DNA of 64,000 nucleotides from Longimicrobiales bacterium. GTDB taxonomy: Bacteria > Gemmatimonadota > Gemmatimonadetes > Longimicrobiales > Gaopeijiaceae. Shown here one piece after another: positions 19,376 through 27,723 of the stretch (positions are counted from its first letter, which is position 1; every line of letters begins with the position of its first letter). The stretch covers positions 2,244,501 to 2,308,500 of the forward strand of contig OX638356.1 in the NCBI GenBank assembly GCA_951813395.1. Direction: 5' to 3'. The translations under genes were made by a program, and so were the position numbers. The notes below the pieces were generated by a model. That model worked only from the letters and a program-made list of their open reading frames with translations, searched no databases and was not told the origin of the DNA.

Positions 19376-19792
19376 CTACCCTATCCGCTCCGATTCCGAG
19401 AAGAAGAAGGCGATCTCACGCCGTGCGTTTTCAACGGAATCCGACCCGTGCACCGCGTTTCTCTCCCTGGATTCGGCGTAGAGTCGGCGCACCGTGCCGG
19501 GCTCCGCTTCGGCGGGATCGGTGGCGCCGATCGCGTCGCGGTACCGGGAGATCGCCGATTCCGCTTCCAGCACCATCGGGATACAGGGTCCCGAGGTCAT
19601 GAAGCCGACCAGCGATTCGTAGAACGGCCGTTCGCGGTGCACTTCGTAGAAGGCGCGGGCCTGGGCGTCCGTCAGGGTCACCATGCGCAGGGCCCTGATC
19701 TCGAATCCGGCGGCTTCGAGATGAGCGATGATCTTGCCCGCGTCACCGTTCCCGGTGGCATCGGGTTTGATAATGGCCAGAGTCTGGTTCAT
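19376..19792 (-). CDS. ndk: Nucleoside diphosphate kinase
   Basis: Ndk transfers the gamma phosphate between nucleoside di- and triphosphates through a phospho-histidine. The 138-residue protein begins MNQTLAIIKPDA, contains FYEVHRERPFYESLVGFMTSG, and the active-site histidine in NAVHGSDSVENARREI. It is one reading frame of normal length. It lies 72 nt after the CBS-domain gene and is separated from yceD by the promoter region at 19304-19375, so it probably ends the sucCD transcript. Confidence 0.96.
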   Translation of the reverse strand: MNQTLAIIKPDATGNGDAGKIIAHLEAAGFEIRALRMVTLTDAQARAFYEVHRERPFYESLVGFMTSGPCIPMVLEAESAISRYRDAIGATDPAEAEPGTVRRLYAESRERNAVHGSDSVENARREIAFFFSESERIG

Positions 19793-19864
19793 GGAGTCTT
19801 CACATGCAACGGGTCGAATTCAGGACATGAGGGCCATAAACGCAATCAGGAACCGCGCCGGGCG

Positions 19865-20734
19865 TCAACCCGTGCGTGGACGTCGCGGCGGGAGGATGGT
19901 GTCCGCGAATGCGCGCATCACCGTCTCCCGTTCCAGGAAGCCGACGAGTTCGGCGTCGCGCACGACCGGAAGCCTGGAAACTCCCCGGGCGATCATCGAA
20001 CGCCCCGCCTCGACCAGGAGCTCGTCTTCGGAGACGCAGAGCACCGCCCGGGTCATCACGTCTCGCGCGGCGGTTGGCCGCCGCGCCCTTGTACCGGGCG
20101 TGTCCGGGCTGGGCAGCATGTGCTGCAGGATGTCGCTCACCGTGATCAGCCCGAGCATTTCGTGATTCGCTCCCACAACCGGCACGGCGGGCAGGTCACG
20201 ACGGACGAGGAGGTGCTGCACCTCGCTGAGCGGCGTGTCCGGGTAGATTCGATAGATGAGCGGCGTGATCACTTTCTCCACCCGTACGTCGATATCTATC
20301 GTCTTGCTGATCAATGATATGGATGTCAGTACTTCAAGTATGTCATCAATAGTGTCGGCCGCGACTATGGCATCGGTCAGGCCGGTCAGCACGGGCAGCA
20401 GGAAGAGGTTCAGCGATGGTCTCGGCAGGCCCCACACGACCCATGCGGCCCGGGAGAACAACCCTCCGTCGGCGCGCTCGGAGAGCCACAGGACAACCCC
20501 GGGCGACTCCTCGCCCCGTCTCAGATTGAGCACGTCCAGGTTGGAGGCAAGGGGCATCGGTTCGGGATGGCCGGCCGCGCGCTCCACACGGCGGCAAACG
20601 TCGCGCAGGGGGTGATCCCCGGGCAGGTCTTCCACGCCGCGGCGGAGCGAATCCCACGCGTCCTCTCCGGAGCCGAGCACGACCCGGGGCTCGCACAGGA
20701 GCTCGCCGAACGCCGGTGAGCGGACGTCGACCAC
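19865..20734 (-). CDS. CBS-domain protein with an EIIA-like N-terminal domain
   Basis: The 289-residue product has a C-terminal pair of CBS domains (about 150-215 with LPAVPVVGANHEMLGLITV, and 225-285 with VSRLPVVRDAELVGFLE), which usually bind adenine nucleotides and regulate a partner. The N-terminal 130 residues (including GVVLWLSERADGG and a long Leu-rich strand-helix run ending DAIVAADTIDDILEVL) resemble the PTS EIIA type-2 fold in pattern, but I see no phosphorylatable His in an equivalent place; this comparison is tentative. GTG at 20734 lies 13 nt after the sucD stop. Location behind sucCD suggests energy- or carbon-state sensing. No transporter or enzyme domain is attached. Confidence 0.7.
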   Translation of the reverse strand: MVDVRSPAFGELLCEPRVVLGSGEDAWDSLRRGVEDLPGDHPLRDVCRRVERAAGHPEPMPLASNLDVLNLRRGEESPGVVLWLSERADGGLFSRAAWVVWGLPRPSLNLFLLPVLTGLTDAIVAADTIDDILEVLTSISLISKTIDIDVRVEKVITPLIYRIYPDTPLSEVQHLLVRRDLPAVPVVGANHEMLGLITVSDILQHMLPSPDTPGTRARRPTAARDVMTRAVLCVSEDELLVEAGRSMIARGVSRLPVVRDAELVGFLERETVMRAFADTILPPRRPRTG

Positions 20735-20747
20735 TGGCCCTACCGCA

Positions 20748-21632
20748 CTACCGCAAGGCCTCGGCCACGAGCCCGGCGATTTCCACCGGGCGCCTGGCAA
20801 CGCGGATTCCGTTGTCCTCGAAGGCCCTCGTCTTCTCGGCCGCGGTTCCGGCAGAGCCGCTTATGATTGCTCCCGCGTGTCCCATGCGCTTGCCCGGAGG
20901 CGCGGTCCGGCCCGCGATGAAGCCGACGACGGGCACATCGAGATTGGCGCTGACCCAGGTGGCGGCCTCCTGCTCGGCGGTTCCACCGATCTCGCCGATC
21001 ATCACGACGGCTTCGGTGTCCGGATCCTCGGCAAAGGCCGCGAGGCAGTCGACGAAACTCGTGCCGATCAGGGGATCCCCTCCGATGCCCACGCACGTCG
21101 TCTGCCCGAGCCCGCCGCGGCTGAGGTGGTACACCGCCTCGTAGGTGAGCGTCCCCGACCGCGAGATGAGTGCCACGGGTCCGGGAGCGACCATCCTTCC
21201 GGGTATGATCCCCAGGGTGGTCTTGCCGGGACAGATGATTCCCGGACAGTTGGGACCGAGCACGCGGCTTCCGCGGTCCCGCGCCAGCGCGTGTGCGCGG
21301 GTCATGTCGAGGACGGGTATGCCCTCCGTCACGCATACGATGAACCCGACGCCCGCATCGGCGGCCTCCATGATCGCGCTTGCGGCAAACGCGGGGGGGA
21401 CGTAGACCACCGATGCGTCGGCGCCGGTCTCCGCCACCGCCTCGGCTACGGTGTCGTAGACCGGGATCGTGGTGCCGTCGGGGCCTTCGAAATCGCGCCC
21501 TCCCTTGCCCGGAGTCACCCCCGCGACGACCCGCGTTCCGTACGCCATCATCTGGCGGGAGTGAAAGGAACCGTCCCGGCCGGTAATCCCCTGAACCACG
21601 ACCCGGTTGGTCCCGTCAACAAAGATCGACAT
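20748..21632 (-). CDS. sucD: Succinyl-CoA ligase (ADP-forming) alpha subunit
   Basis: SucD binds CoA and carries the phosphohistidine of succinyl-CoA synthetase in the TCA cycle. The 294-residue protein has the CoA site [25 protein letters not shown], and the active-site His in [22 protein letters not shown] lies 5 nt before the ATG. It follows sucC after 54 nt. The stop is 13 nt before the CBS-domain gene. No oddities. Confidence 0.97.
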   Translation of the reverse strand: MSIFVDGTNRVVVQGITGRDGSFHSRQMMAYGTRVVAGVTPGKGGRDFEGPDGTTIPVYDTVAEAVAETGADASVVYVPPAFAASAIMEAADAGVGFIVCVTEGIPVLDMTRAHALARDRGSRVLGPNCPGIICPGKTTLGIIPGRMVAPGPVALISRSGTLTYEAVYHLSRGGLGQTTCVGIGGDPLIGTSFVDCLAAFAEDPDTEAVVMIGEIGGTAEQEAATWVSANLDVPVVGFIAGRTAPPGKRMGHAGAIISGSAGTAAEKTRAFEDNGIRVARRPVEIAGLVAEALR

Positions 21633-21686
21633 GGATTTCCCTCAGCTATGACGCGACGCGTCCGGACGCCGCATCCGTGTTCCGAA

Positions 21687-22817
21687 TCATCGGGCCAGGC
21701 GAACGGCCTGCTCCACCACCTCGTCCATCGTGGTCACGGCGGTCAGGTCCGCTTCCGCCAGGATCTCCCGCGCCAATTCCTCGTTGGTCCCGGTGAGCCG
21801 GATCACGAGCGGGACCTCGAATCCGATTCGGTTGACGGCCTCCACGATTCCGCGGGCGACATCGTCGCATCGGGTGATGCCGCCGAAGATGTTGAAGAGG
21901 ATGACCTTCACCTCGGGGTCGGAGGTGATGATTTCCAGCGCCGCGACCACCTTGTCCGGGTTTGACGATCCTCCGATGTCGAGGAAGTTGGCCGGTTCGC
22001 CCCCGTAGTACTTCACCAGATCCATCGTGGCCATCGCCAGGCCCGCGCCGTTCACGCAACAGCCCACATTGCCATCGAGCTTGACGAACGAGAGACCGGC
22101 CTCGCGCGCCCGGGTATCGGCGGACGCCTCGGAGCCGGCATCCCTCAGCGCCGCGACCGCGGGGCGCCGAAAGAGCTCGTTGTCGTCGATGCTCATCTTG
22201 GCGTCGATTGCCATCACCCGGCCCCGGGCCGTCGAGATCAGCGGGTTGATCTCGGCCATTGAAGCGCCATTGCCCACGAACACGTCGTAGAGCTGAGCGA
22301 TGATGCGGGCCGCTTGCCGGACCAGGCCTGGATCGTCGTAGAGCCTGGCCGCCAACCCGTAGGCCTGGTGGGGAAGCAGTCCGTAGCGGGGGTCGATGCG
22401 CATCCTGTGGATCGCCTCCGGGTTGCTGGCCGCCACTTCCTCGATGTCCACGCCGCCCTCCGCCGAGACCATGAATACCGGGCACTGTCCCTCCCGGTCC
22501 ACAAGGACCCCGACGTACGCTTCAGTGGCGATATCCTCGATCGGACACACCAGGACTTCCCCGACCGTGAGCCCGTTGATCTCCATGCCCAGAATGGCCG
22601 AGGCGTGAGCCGCGGCCTCCTCGGGGCTGTGGGCCAGCTTGACTCCTCCCGCCTTCCCTCTGCCGCCGGAGTGGACCTGCGCCTTGACGACGGCAGCGCC
22701 GCCGAATCGTTCGGCGAACGCGCCGGCCTGCTCGGGGCTTGTTGCGACTTCTCCCGGGTTCACGGCCATTCCGGCTTCACGGAACAGCTCCTTGGCCTGG
22801 TATTCGTGAAGGTTCAT
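21687..22817 (-). CDS. sucC: Succinyl-CoA ligase (ADP-forming) beta subunit
   Basis: SucC provides the ATP-grasp nucleotide site and the succinate site of the TCA-cycle ligase. The 376-residue protein starts MNLHEYQAKELFREAG, the universal N-terminus, and contains VVKAQVHSGGRGKAGGVK, GNGASMAEINPLI, NVGCCVNGAGLAMATMD and GGITRCDDVARGI. Length is slightly below the usual 385-390 but no domain is missing. It is the first gene of the operon; a weak promoter candidate lies about 95 nt upstream in the region shared with the divergent cysteine desulfurase gene. Confidence 0.96.
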   Translation of the reverse strand: MNLHEYQAKELFREAGMAVNPGEVATSPEQAGAFAERFGGAAVVKAQVHSGGRGKAGGVKLAHSPEEAAAHASAILGMEINGLTVGEVLVCPIEDIATEAYVGVLVDREGQCPVFMVSAEGGVDIEEVAASNPEAIHRMRIDPRYGLLPHQAYGLAARLYDDPGLVRQAARIIAQLYDVFVGNGASMAEINPLISTARGRVMAIDAKMSIDDNELFRRPAVAALRDAGSEASADTRAREAGLSFVKLDGNVGCCVNGAGLAMATMDLVKYYGGEPANFLDIGGSSNPDKVVAALEIITSDPEVKVILFNIFGGITRCDDVARGIVEAVNRIGFEVPLVIRLTGTNEELAREILAEADLTAVTTMDEVVEQAVRLAR

Positions 22818-22909
22818 CGTCTCGAAGGGAGGTGGTGTGCGTGGGGGCGACCGGACGAGGTTCCCGGCGGCGCGGGTGCCCGGAGAACCGGCTGCCGTCC
22901 GCCGCTAGC

Positions 22910-22937
22910 AAGTTATCGGGAAACACGTTTGCATCAA
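22910..22937 (-). promoter_or_regulatory. Possible sucCD promoter
   Basis: On the minus strand TTGATG (22932-22937) and TAACTT (22910-22915) are spaced by 16 nt in an AT-richer pocket of the divergent region. The -35 is 4/6 to consensus and the -10 shares the TAnCTT form of other candidates here. Weak alone. Confidence 0.3.
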
Positions 22938-22940
22938 GCA

Positions 22941-22970
22941 TTCACGCAAGCGGCGCTGCGTCGCCATATT
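22941..22970 (+). promoter_or_regulatory. Possible cysteine desulfurase promoter
   Basis: TTCACG (22941-22946) and CATATT (22965-22970) are 18 nt apart on the plus strand, about 27 nt before the TTG start of the desulfurase gene, leaving room for its AGGAG site in the leader. Both boxes are 4/6 to consensus, so this is a weak call. Confidence 0.25.
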
Positions 22971-22997
22971 ACGGCAGTCCCCGGCAGGAGCAGCCCG

Positions 22998-24161
22998 TTG
23001 CAGGGAATCTCAGACCCCATCTACCTCGACCACGCCGCCACCACGCCGGTCCGCCCCGAAGTGGTTGCCGCGATGTCGGCATGTCACGCAGAGGACTTCG
23101 GAAACCCGTCGAGCGGCCATTCATGGGGGCGCAGGGCCAGGCGCCGCCTGGAATGGGCCCGGGCTTCGGTGGCCACCGCACTGGGCATCCCCGCAGCCCA
23201 TGTGTTCTTCACCCGCGGTGGGACCGAATCGGACAACCTCGCGGTGCTGGGCCGAACGCGGCATGCAATCGCCGGGGGTGGCGACGCTCCCCTGGTGGTC
23301 ACCTCCGCCATTGAACACCCGGCCGTGTTCGAGGCTGCCGAGCAGGCCGCGGCGGAGGGCGCCCGGCACACGGTGATCGGATTCGGCGACGGAATCTTCG
23401 ACCTGGACGCGCTGAGAGCCGCCGTGCGCGAGCGGCCGGCGGTCGTGTCGTGCATGTGGGTGAACAACGAGGTCGGACTGGAACTCCCGATGGCGGCAAT
23501 CTCGAAGATCTGCCGCGAACGCGAAGTGGTGCTTCACAGCGACGCGGTGCAGGCCGTGGGCAAGGTCCCGTTGTCGCTTCGGGACACCCCGGTCGATCTG
23601 CTGACGGTTACCGGCCACAAGATCCACGGACCCACGGGGACCGGCGCCCTGATCGCGACGGATCCACGCGGTCTGCAGCCGCTGCACTTCGGCGGCGGAC
23701 AGGAGCGGGGCGTTCGGCCGGGCACCGAGGACGTCGCGGGTGCCGTCGGTCTGGCCGAGGCGTTGCGTCTGGCCGTTGTGGAGGTCCCATGCGAGTCCAC
23801 ACGGTTGGCGGCCATGCGGGACGCGGTGCAAGCCCGGTTGGCGGCGCGCATCTCCGACCTGCGAATCAGTGGGCAACGCGTTGCGCGTGCGCCGCACATC
23901 CTGTCGCTGGGCATTCCGGGGGCGGACTCCGACACGCTGCTGGCGGCGCTGGACGCCCAGGGAATCGCGGCGTCCGGGGGTTCCGCGTGCTCCAGCGGTT
24001 CTTCCGCTCCCAGCCGCACGCTCGCCACCCTCCATCCCGGCGAAACGGGGGCGACCCTTCGGCTGAGCTTCGGGAAGCTCAACCGGGAAGGCCAGGTGGA
24101 CAGGATTGTGGAAGTGGTCGCCTCGGCCATCGAGCGCACGCGCGAGTTCGCTCCGCAATGA
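22998..24161 (+). CDS. Cysteine desulfurase (IscS/NifS family)
   Basis: The enzyme takes sulfur from cysteine as a persulfide using pyridoxal phosphate. The 387-residue protein begins DPIYLDHAATTPVRPEV after a short lead, binds PLP through the Lys in VTGHKIHGPTG, and has the catalytic Cys in GGSACSSGS; the loop sequence suits the IscS-like group. There is no ATG in a suitable place: TTG at 22998 has AGGAG 7 nt upstream, so I chose it. The stop overlaps the mnmA ATG (ATGA), so the sulfur donor and the tRNA thiolase are translationally coupled. No IscU or IscA is nearby, which suggests a dedicated tRNA role. Confidence 0.92.
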   Translation: MQGISDPIYLDHAATTPVRPEVVAAMSACHAEDFGNPSSGHSWGRRARRRLEWARASVATALGIPAAHVFFTRGGTESDNLAVLGRTRHAIAGGGDAPLVVTSAIEHPAVFEAAEQAAAEGARHTVIGFGDGIFDLDALRAAVRERPAVVSCMWVNNEVGLELPMAAISKICREREVVLHSDAVQAVGKVPLSLRDTPVDLLTVTGHKIHGPTGTGALIATDPRGLQPLHFGGGQERGVRPGTEDVAGAVGLAEALRLAVVEVPCESTRLAAMRDAVQARLAARISDLRISGQRVARAPHILSLGIPGADSDTLLAALDAQGIAASGGSACSSGSSAPSRTLATLHPGETGATLRLSFGKLNREGQVDRIVEVVASAIERTREFAPQ

Positions 24162-25288
24162 CGGACCGGGCGACGATAACGGACCGGGGGCAGCCGCTGA
24201 GGATCCTGGTGGCCATGTCGGGCGGGGTCGATTCGTCGGTCGCGGCGGCGTTGCTCGTCGAGGCGGGGCACGATGTGGTCGGCGCCACCATGAAGACCTT
24301 CTGCTACAGCGGTACGGACACCGATGCGAGCCGCAAGACGTGCTGTGGCCTGGACGGAATCCGGGACGCCCGCAGCGTGGCCGACGAGCTGGGAATCCCC
24401 CACTACGTCTTCGACGTCGAGGAGGAGTTCACCCGCGACGTCATAGATGACTTCGTTGCCGAGTATTCGGAGGGACGCACCCCCAATCCATGTGTCCGCT
24501 GCAATTCCAACACGAAGTTCCGCGATCTCTTCAGACGGGGGCGGGTCCTCGGTTGTGACGGCGTGGCGTCGGGTCACTACGTGCGTCTGGACCGCTCCGG
24601 GACACGGCCGCGCATGCTCCGGGGCCGGGATTCATCCAAGGATCAGTCCTACTTCCTGTGGGGGCTTCCGGCCGAACTGCTCCAGCGGCTGCACTTCCCG
24701 CTCGGGGACCTGACCAAGACCGAGGTCAGGGAGCGGGCCCGGCAACTCGGCCTCGCGACCGCCGAAAAGCCCGAGTCCCAGGAGATCTGCTTCGTTCCCA
24801 CGGGCGACTACCGGGATTTCCTCGCGCGCAGGCTGCTCCCCACCCACCCGGCGCTCTCACCGGGCGCCATCGTCGACCACGGCGGCCGGATTCTGGGGAT
24901 GCACGAAGGCTATTCCGGGTTCACCGTCGGCCAGAGGAAGGGGATTGGCGGCGGAAGGACGGAGCCCTACTACGTCCTCGAGATTCGTGCGGCCACGCGC
25001 GAAGTGGTCGTGGGACCGCGTCACCTCCTCGCGGCCGGGGACATCCGGGTCGGCGAACTCAACTGGCTGACGCCGCCGCCACCCCCGGGGGGCCGATTGG
25101 ACGTCCAGATCCGCTATCGGTCGCCGGCACTGCCGTGCAGCGTCGAGGCGCACGGGGCCGATGGACTCACCCTCGCCCTGAGGAAGCCGGCGGCCGCGGT
25201 GACCCCGGGCCAGTCCTGCGTGTTCTTCCGCGACGAGGAAGTTCTGGGCGGCGGCCGTATCCGTGGCATCTCCGAAGCCGCCCGCTGA
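24158..25288 (+). CDS. mnmA: tRNA-specific 2-thiouridylase MnmA
   Basis: MnmA adenylates and thiolates U34 of Lys, Glu and Gln tRNAs. The 376-residue protein has the PP-loop AMSGGVDSSVAA, the first catalytic Cys in TPNPCVRCN, the second in SQEICFVPTGDY, and the later GYSGFTVGQRKGI. Length is typical. The start ATG overlaps the desulfurase stop, linking it to its likely sulfur donor. A tRNA-Gln(UUG), one of its substrates, is elsewhere in the window. The gene is convergent with dnaJ, with 6 nt between the stops. Confidence 0.96.
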   Translation: MTDRATITDRGQPLRILVAMSGGVDSSVAAALLVEAGHDVVGATMKTFCYSGTDTDASRKTCCGLDGIRDARSVADELGIPHYVFDVEEEFTRDVIDDFVAEYSEGRTPNPCVRCNSNTKFRDLFRRGRVLGCDGVASGHYVRLDRSGTRPRMLRGRDSSKDQSYFLWGLPAELLQRLHFPLGDLTKTEVRERARQLGLATAEKPESQEICFVPTGDYRDFLARRLLPTHPALSPGAIVDHGGRILGMHEGYSGFTVGQRKGIGGGRTEPYYVLEIRAATREVVVGPRHLLAAGDIRVGELNWLTPPPPPGGRLDVQIRYRSPALPCSVEAHGADGLTLALRKPAAAVTPGQSCVFFRDEEVLGGGRIRGISEAAR

Positions 25289-25294
25289 TCCGCC

Positions 25295-26404
25295 TCACCA
25301 TTTCATTCCCGCGGCGTCCGCGAACTCCCGGAACTGTTTCGCCTGCTCCTCGCCAAGCGATTCGGGAACGGAGACCTTGACCTCGACGAACTGGTCGCCC
25401 GTACGACTCTTGCGCCTGATCCCCTGCCCCCGGATCCGGAAGCGCGTGCCGGGCTGCGTGCCCGGCGGGATGCGGAGCACGACCTTCCTCCCCGAGATCG
25501 TCGAGACCCTGATTCGCGATCCCAGTGTGACCTGCGCGAGGTTGACGGGGACGGTGACATGGATATCGTTGCCATCGCGCCGAAAGAACGCATGCGGTTC
25601 CACTTTGAAGGTGATGACTACGTCTCCCGGCGCCCCGCCCTTCTGCCCGCGCTCGCCCTGGCCGGTGAGGCGGACCTTCGAACCGGTCTCCACGCCCGAG
25701 GGAACCGATACCTGGATCTTGCGGTCCTGGTGAATCTTCCCCGCACCGTCACACGCCCCGCACTCCTTCTCGGCCCGCTCCCCACGGCCCAGACACGCCG
25801 GGCAGGGCCGGTTGACCGCGAAGCCGCCCTGACCGAAGGAGACGCTCCCCTTTCCCTTGCACTCGGCGCACTTGTTCCAGGCCGTCCCGGGCGCGCCGCC
25901 GGACCCTCGGCAGGTCGCGCATTCCTCGTTGATGGGCACCGAAATCGCGACCTTGCCACCCTGCGCGGCGGTCATGAACGAGACCTCCACGCTGTATTCG
26001 ACATCCTTGCCCTTGCGGGGGCCGCCAGGCTTCGTGCTCGGCTTCCTGCCGCGGTCGAAGATGGAGGAGAAGATGTCCGAGAATCCGCCGAGCCCTCCGA
26101 GATCCTCGAAGGAAAAGCTGGAAGTGCTCTGTGGGTTCGTGCGTGAACCGGGTCTGCGCGCCGCCCCGAAGCCGAAGGCTCCCAGTTTGCGCATCTGGTC
26201 GTACTGCTTGCGCTTCTTCGGGTCGGACAGCACCCCGTTCGCCTCGCCGACCTCCTTGAACCGCTCCGCTGCCCGGGGATTGCCGGGATTCGCGTCCGGG
26301 TGATAACGCTTGGCCAACCGCCGATAGGCAATCTTGATCGCGGCCTGGTCGGCCTTCTCGTCTACCCCGAGTATCGCGTAGTAGTCCTTGGTCGCCTGGG
26401 TCAT
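25295..26404 (-). CDS. dnaJ: Chaperone protein DnaJ
   Basis: DnaJ delivers unfolded clients to DnaK and stimulates its ATPase. The 369-residue type I protein has the J domain (1-70) with HPD in RYHPDANPG, a Gly/Phe region (about 85-130, GFGAARRPGS), four zinc-finger repeats (CATCRGSG, CAECKGKG, CPACLGRG, CGACDGAG), and the C-terminal substrate domains. It is 22 nt downstream of grpE in the same direction; dnaK is not in the window. No CIRCE-type operator is visible upstream of the pair. Could be a second DnaJ copy (cbpA-like), but the full zinc domain argues for true DnaJ. Confidence 0.94.
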   Translation of the reverse strand: MTQATKDYYAILGVDEKADQAAIKIAYRRLAKRYHPDANPGNPRAAERFKEVGEANGVLSDPKKRKQYDQMRKLGAFGFGAARRPGSRTNPQSTSSFSFEDLGGLGGFSDIFSSIFDRGRKPSTKPGGPRKGKDVEYSVEVSFMTAAQGGKVAISVPINEECATCRGSGGAPGTAWNKCAECKGKGSVSFGQGGFAVNRPCPACLGRGERAEKECGACDGAGKIHQDRKIQVSVPSGVETGSKVRLTGQGERGQKGGAPGDVVITFKVEPHAFFRRDGNDIHVTVPVNLAQVTLGSRIRVSTISGRKVVLRIPPGTQPGTRFRIRGQGIRRKSRTGDQFVEVKVSVPESLGEEQAKQFREFADAAGMKW

Positions 26405-26426
26405 ATCGCTCGCCGATCCCTGGCTG

Positions 26427-27092
26427 CTATGCCTTGTAGACGCTGACTCGCGCGGGGCGCACGAGCAGGCCCTTCATGGCGTACCCGCGCTGAAATACCT
26501 GGGCCACCGTTTCATCGTCGTCCTCCGACTCCGCCGGGACCTGCATCATGGCCTCCATCGTGTTCGGGTCGAAGGTCTCGCCAGCGGGATCGACAATCTC
26601 CACCCCGATCTCCTCGAGGACGCGAAAGAACTTCCTTTCGACGAGGTCGACGCCCTCGACGATCGCCTCGACCGACGCGGTTTCGGGTTCCAGCGCGGTG
26701 ACGCGCAGGAGGTCGTCGAGGGGGTCGAGGAAACGTGATACGAGGTCGGCCTGGGCGCTGTTCCATCGTTGGCGCAACCGGTCCTCCGTGCGCTTTCGGT
26801 AGTTGTCGAAGTCGGCCGCCAGTCTCAGATGCTGGTCCCTCGACTTGTCCCGCTCGGCCCGGAGCCGCTCGGCAGCGTCCTCCTCATCGGCCTGTTCCGG
26901 TTCGTGCGGGGGCTCGGAACCACCCGGCGCGACGCCGGAGTCCGCGCCCGCCCGCTCGTCGGGGCCGCCGTCGGCGTCACCAGGCGTGAACGGGTACCCC
27001 GCCGGGCTCCCGGGCCCCGCGCTCTCCGCTTCCTCCCGACGATCTTCCTGCTCCGCCGGATTCACCTCTCCATTTGGTCGTTGTTCCGTCAT
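26427..27092 (-). CDS. grpE: Nucleotide exchange factor GrpE
   Basis: GrpE releases ADP from DnaK. The 221-residue protein has an acidic disordered N-terminus (about 1-75, rich in Glu, Gly, Pro), a long helix with the family pattern HLRLAADFDNYRKRTE, and a C-terminal beta domain ending in FQRGYAMKGLLVRPARV. The N-terminal tail is longer than in E. coli (197 residues in total). AAGG lies close before the ATG. dnaJ follows after 22 nt. Two GC-rich hairpins lie upstream toward the pncC gene. Confidence 0.94.
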   Translation of the reverse strand: MTEQRPNGEVNPAEQEDRREEAESAGPGSPAGYPFTPGDADGGPDERAGADSGVAPGGSEPPHEPEQADEEDAAERLRAERDKSRDQHLRLAADFDNYRKRTEDRLRQRWNSAQADLVSRFLDPLDDLLRVTALEPETASVEAIVEGVDLVERKFFRVLEEIGVEIVDPAGETFDPNTMEAMMQVPAESEDDDETVAQVFQRGYAMKGLLVRPARVSVYKA

Positions 27093-27123
27093 TCACCTTC
27101 AATCCGTCTGTTGATCACGCGAG

Positions 27124-27141
27124 ACCGGCGTCGCCGCCGGT
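27124..27141 (-). repeat. Perfect hairpin upstream of grpE
   Basis: A 7-bp perfect stem (ACCGGCG with CGCCGGT) closes a GCGA tetraloop on the minus strand, 32 nt before the grpE ATG. It could be a leader structure; no U-run follows, so it is not a standard terminator. Confidence 0.4.
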
Positions 27142-27182
27142 TCGCAATCCACGCGCCAGTACGCGTTGCGCCCATCCATTAT

Positions 27183-27198
27183 GGGGCCTTGCGGCCCC
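27183..27198 (-). terminator. Hairpin just after pncC, terminator-like without U-run
   Basis: GGGGCC and GGCCCC form a perfect 6-bp stem around a GCAA tetraloop, beginning 3 nt after the pncC stop. The following bases are ATAATGG, not a U-tract, so intrinsic termination is uncertain; it may protect the 3' end or separate pgsA-pncC from grpE-dnaJ. Confidence 0.35.
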
Positions 27199-27201
27199 GG
27201 C

Positions 27202-27723
27202 TCACAGACGGTGCCTCGCGATCGCCTCCGCCGCCAGCCGCAGGACGGCGGCGACGCTCCTGTTCCGGATCGACGCCCGCCCGCCTGCGAACTGCATACG
27301 CCGCGCCGTGCCGATTCCATCGCTCAGGGCCACGGCGATCCAAACGGTGCCCACCGGCTTCTCCGGGCTCCCGCCACGCGGGCCCGCGATCCCCGTGACG
27401 GCGAGGGCCACGTCGGCGGAGAAGAACCGTCGGGCGCCGAACGCCATCTGGAGAGCGACCAGCTTCGACACTGCGCCATGGGCACTGATGACAGCCGGGT
27501 CGACATTCAGGCAGCGCACCTTGACGTCGTCACGGTAGGCAACAGCGCCACCGACGTAACAGGCGGAGGCCCCGGGCTGATCGGTGATGGCGGCGCCGAC
27601 CATGCCGCCCGTGCAGCTTTCCGCAGTCGCAATCTTCAATCCGCGTTCACGTGAGGCACTCGACAGGTGCTGCACGAGTTCCGGGATGGACCGATAGTCC
27701 GCCACCCCGGGCTCCCGTGTCAT
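27202..27723 (-). CDS. pncC: Nicotinamide-nucleotide amidohydrolase (CinA C-terminal domain, PncC)
   Basis: The 173-residue protein equals the C-terminal domain of CinA, which deamidates NMN in the pyridine nucleotide salvage cycle. Seen are ATAESCTGGMVGAAITD with the active-site Ser, YVGGAVAYRDDVK, the VTGIAGPRGGSPEKPVGTVW loop (the family TGIAGPxGG signature) and a basic C-terminal helix. The N-terminal CinA nucleotide domain is absent, as in stand-alone PncC. ATG at 27723 overlaps the pgsA stop as ATGA, so it is coupled to pgsA; this pgsA-cinA pairing is common in bacteria. Confidence 0.9.
   Translation of the reverse strand: MTREPGVADYRSIPELVQHLSSASRERGLKIATAESCTGGMVGAAITDQPGASACYVGGAVAYRDDVKVRCLNVDPAVISAHGAVSKLVALQMAFGARRFFSADVALAVTGIAGPRGGSPEKPVGTVWIAVALSDGIGTARRMQFAGGRASIRNRSVAAVLRLAAEAIARHRL

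Noticed and set aside
27093-27201. CIRCE-type operator upstream of grpE-dnaJ
   Set aside because: The TTAGCACTC-N9-GAGTGCTAA pattern is absent; only GC-rich hairpins are present.
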